This document shows positions 12,862-13,683 of a DNA stretch of 13,683 nt, piece after piece. Position 1 is the first letter of the stretch. Each line of letters opens with the position of its first letter. The notes beneath the pieces were generated by a model. It had not been told where the DNA came from. It saw only the letters and a list, made by a program, of their open reading frames with translations, and made no database searches. The stretch is taken from NCBI RefSeq assembly GCF_036565765.1, contig NZ_DATCXP010000059.1; one strand, written 5' to 3'. Position numbers and translations under genes: made by a program. The DNA comes from Terrimesophilobacter sp036565765 (GTDB taxonomy: Bacteria > Actinomycetota > Actinomycetes > Actinomycetales > Microbacteriaceae).

Positions 12862-13683
12862 ATGAGTTCCACCTTGCACAAACGTTTCACAGCTCCGCTG
12901 GCGATTCTGGCGGTGTCCGGGATGGCCCTCGCTGGCTGCGCCGGCGGTACCGGCCCCGGGGACGCGAGCCACGGTCCTGGCGACGCCGGCAAGGCCGACG
13001 GAGTCGTGACGATCTACGGCACGATCGCCGACACTGAGGCGGAGTTGCTTCAGCAGTCCTGGGCGGACTGGGAGAAGGCCAACAACATCCAGATCAAGTA
13101 CGAAGGCAACAAGGAGTTCGAGACCCAGATCAGCATCCGGGCTCAGGGCGGAAACGCTCCCGACATCGCGATCTTCCCGCAGCCGGGACTGCTCGGCGAC
13201 CTCGCATCGCGTGACCTGATCCAGCCGGCACCGGATGGCGTGAAGGCGAACGTCGAGAAGTACTGGTCGAAGGACTGGGCCGCCTACGCGACAACCGATG
13301 ACACGCTGTACGGCGCCCCGCTCATGGCGAGCGTCAAGGGCTTCATCTGGTATTCGCCGAAGAAGTTCGCCGACAACGGCTGGACCGTACCGACCACCTG
13401 GCAGGAACTGCTCGACCTCACCAAGACGATCCAGGCCTCGACCGGTCAGCCGCCATGGTGTGCCGGATTCGGCTCCGATGCCGCAACCGGATGGCCGGGA
13501 ACCGACTGGATCGAGGACCTTGTCCTTCGCCAGGCGGGCCCAGAGGCGTACGACAAGTGGGTCAGCCACGACATGAAGTTCTCCGACCCGGCGATCAAGG
13601 GCGCGTTCGACTCGCTCGGCGAGATCCTGCTGAACCCGAAGTACGTGAACGCCGGATTCGGCGACGTCAAGACCATCAATGCG
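12862..13683 (+). CDS. Sugar (alpha-glucoside-type) ABC transporter substrate-binding lipoprotein, partial
   Basis: The first 274 codons of an extracellular solute-binding protein (family 1 type, usually about 430 residues) that runs off the right edge. The start is the ATG at 12862 behind a very strong AGGAGGAGGAAG ribosome binding site. The lipoprotein signal peptide has the lipobox LAGC with Cys26 as lipidation site, followed by a Gly/Asp-rich linker. The mature part has DGVVTIYGTIADTEAELLQQ, then APDIAIFPQPGLL near residue 97, and GFIWYSPKKFADNGWTVPTT near residue 163. The block ATGWPGTDWIEDLVLRQAGP near residue 211 resembles AglE-type alpha-glucoside-binding proteins as I remember them. 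It would deliver sugar to membrane permeases, expected just beyond the window. The gene is divergent from lacI and controlled by operator 2. Confidence 0.9.
   Translation, partial: MSSTLHKRFTAPLAILAVSGMALAGCAGGTGPGDASHGPGDAGKADGVVTIYGTIADTEAELLQQSWADWEKANNIQIKYEGNKEFETQISIRAQGGNAPDIAIFPQPGLLGDLASRDLIQPAPDGVKANVEKYWSKDWAAYATTDDTLYGAPLMASVKGFIWYSPKKFADNGWTVPTTWQELLDLTKTIQASTGQPPWCAGFGSDAATGWPGTDWIEDLVLRQAGPEAYDKWVSHDMKFSDPAIKGAFDSLGEILLNPKYVNAGFGDVKTINA

Noticed and set aside
1..13683. CRISPR arrays, insertion sequences, integrases, rRNA
   Set aside because: No regularly spaced repeats, transposase motifs, terminal repeats with target duplications, or rRNA blocks were seen on either strand.

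Overview
The window is high-GC, densely coded bacterial DNA that reads as an actinobacterium, most likely a member of the Microbacteriaceae. This rests on the protein sequences, the order aminotransferase / tRNA-Trp / secE / nusG / rplK / rplA, a NusG with a long acidic N-terminal extension, frequent GTG starts, and an actinobacterial-type L10 leader RNA. The family assignment is an inference from remembered homologues; no search was run.

Left part (1-1830): the N-terminal 85 codons of a minus-strand protein resembling the AbiEi / DUF559-associated family, cut by the window edge; a long imperfect palindrome; and a class I aspartate-type aminotransferase on the minus strand. The aminotransferase gene carries an in-frame copy of a short repeat-like sequence.

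Housekeeping block 1 (1735-4720, + strand): a probable promoter, tRNA-Trp, secE (translocase subunit), nusG (elongation/antitermination factor), rplK (L11) and rplA (L1), ending in a strong intrinsic terminator. A 17-bp perfect inverted repeat follows the terminator. Several intergenic hairpins lie in this block, one of which swallows the rplK stop codon.

Accessory block (4832-8173): it separates rplK-rplA from rplJ-rplL, which are adjacent in many bacteria. It holds a quinone-oxidoreductase-like dehydrogenase (-), a six-helix DUF998-type membrane protein (+), a YqaJ-type nuclease (-) that overlaps the previous gene tail to tail by about 156 bases, and a secreted/membrane-anchored protein of unknown function (+).

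Housekeeping block 2 (8147-9374, + strand): a promoter embedded in the end of the unknown gene, an L10 leader with a terminator-like hairpin, rplJ (L10), a hairpin, rplL (L7/L12) and a final long hairpin. rpoB does not follow; about 300 bases of non-coding or decayed DNA come next.

Right part (9669-13683): a LuxR-type regulator shaped like the C-terminal half of MalT (TPR-like region plus HTH, no ATPase), a LacI-family repressor, and divergently a lipoprotein sugar-binding ABC subunit (alpha-glucoside type, cut by the right edge). The lacI / binding-protein intergenic region holds two copies of one perfect operator palindrome. One overlaps the predicted lacI -35 box and the other the predicted start point of the transporter gene. 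This is a compact autoregulated sugar-uptake switch and the best-supported regulatory story in the window.
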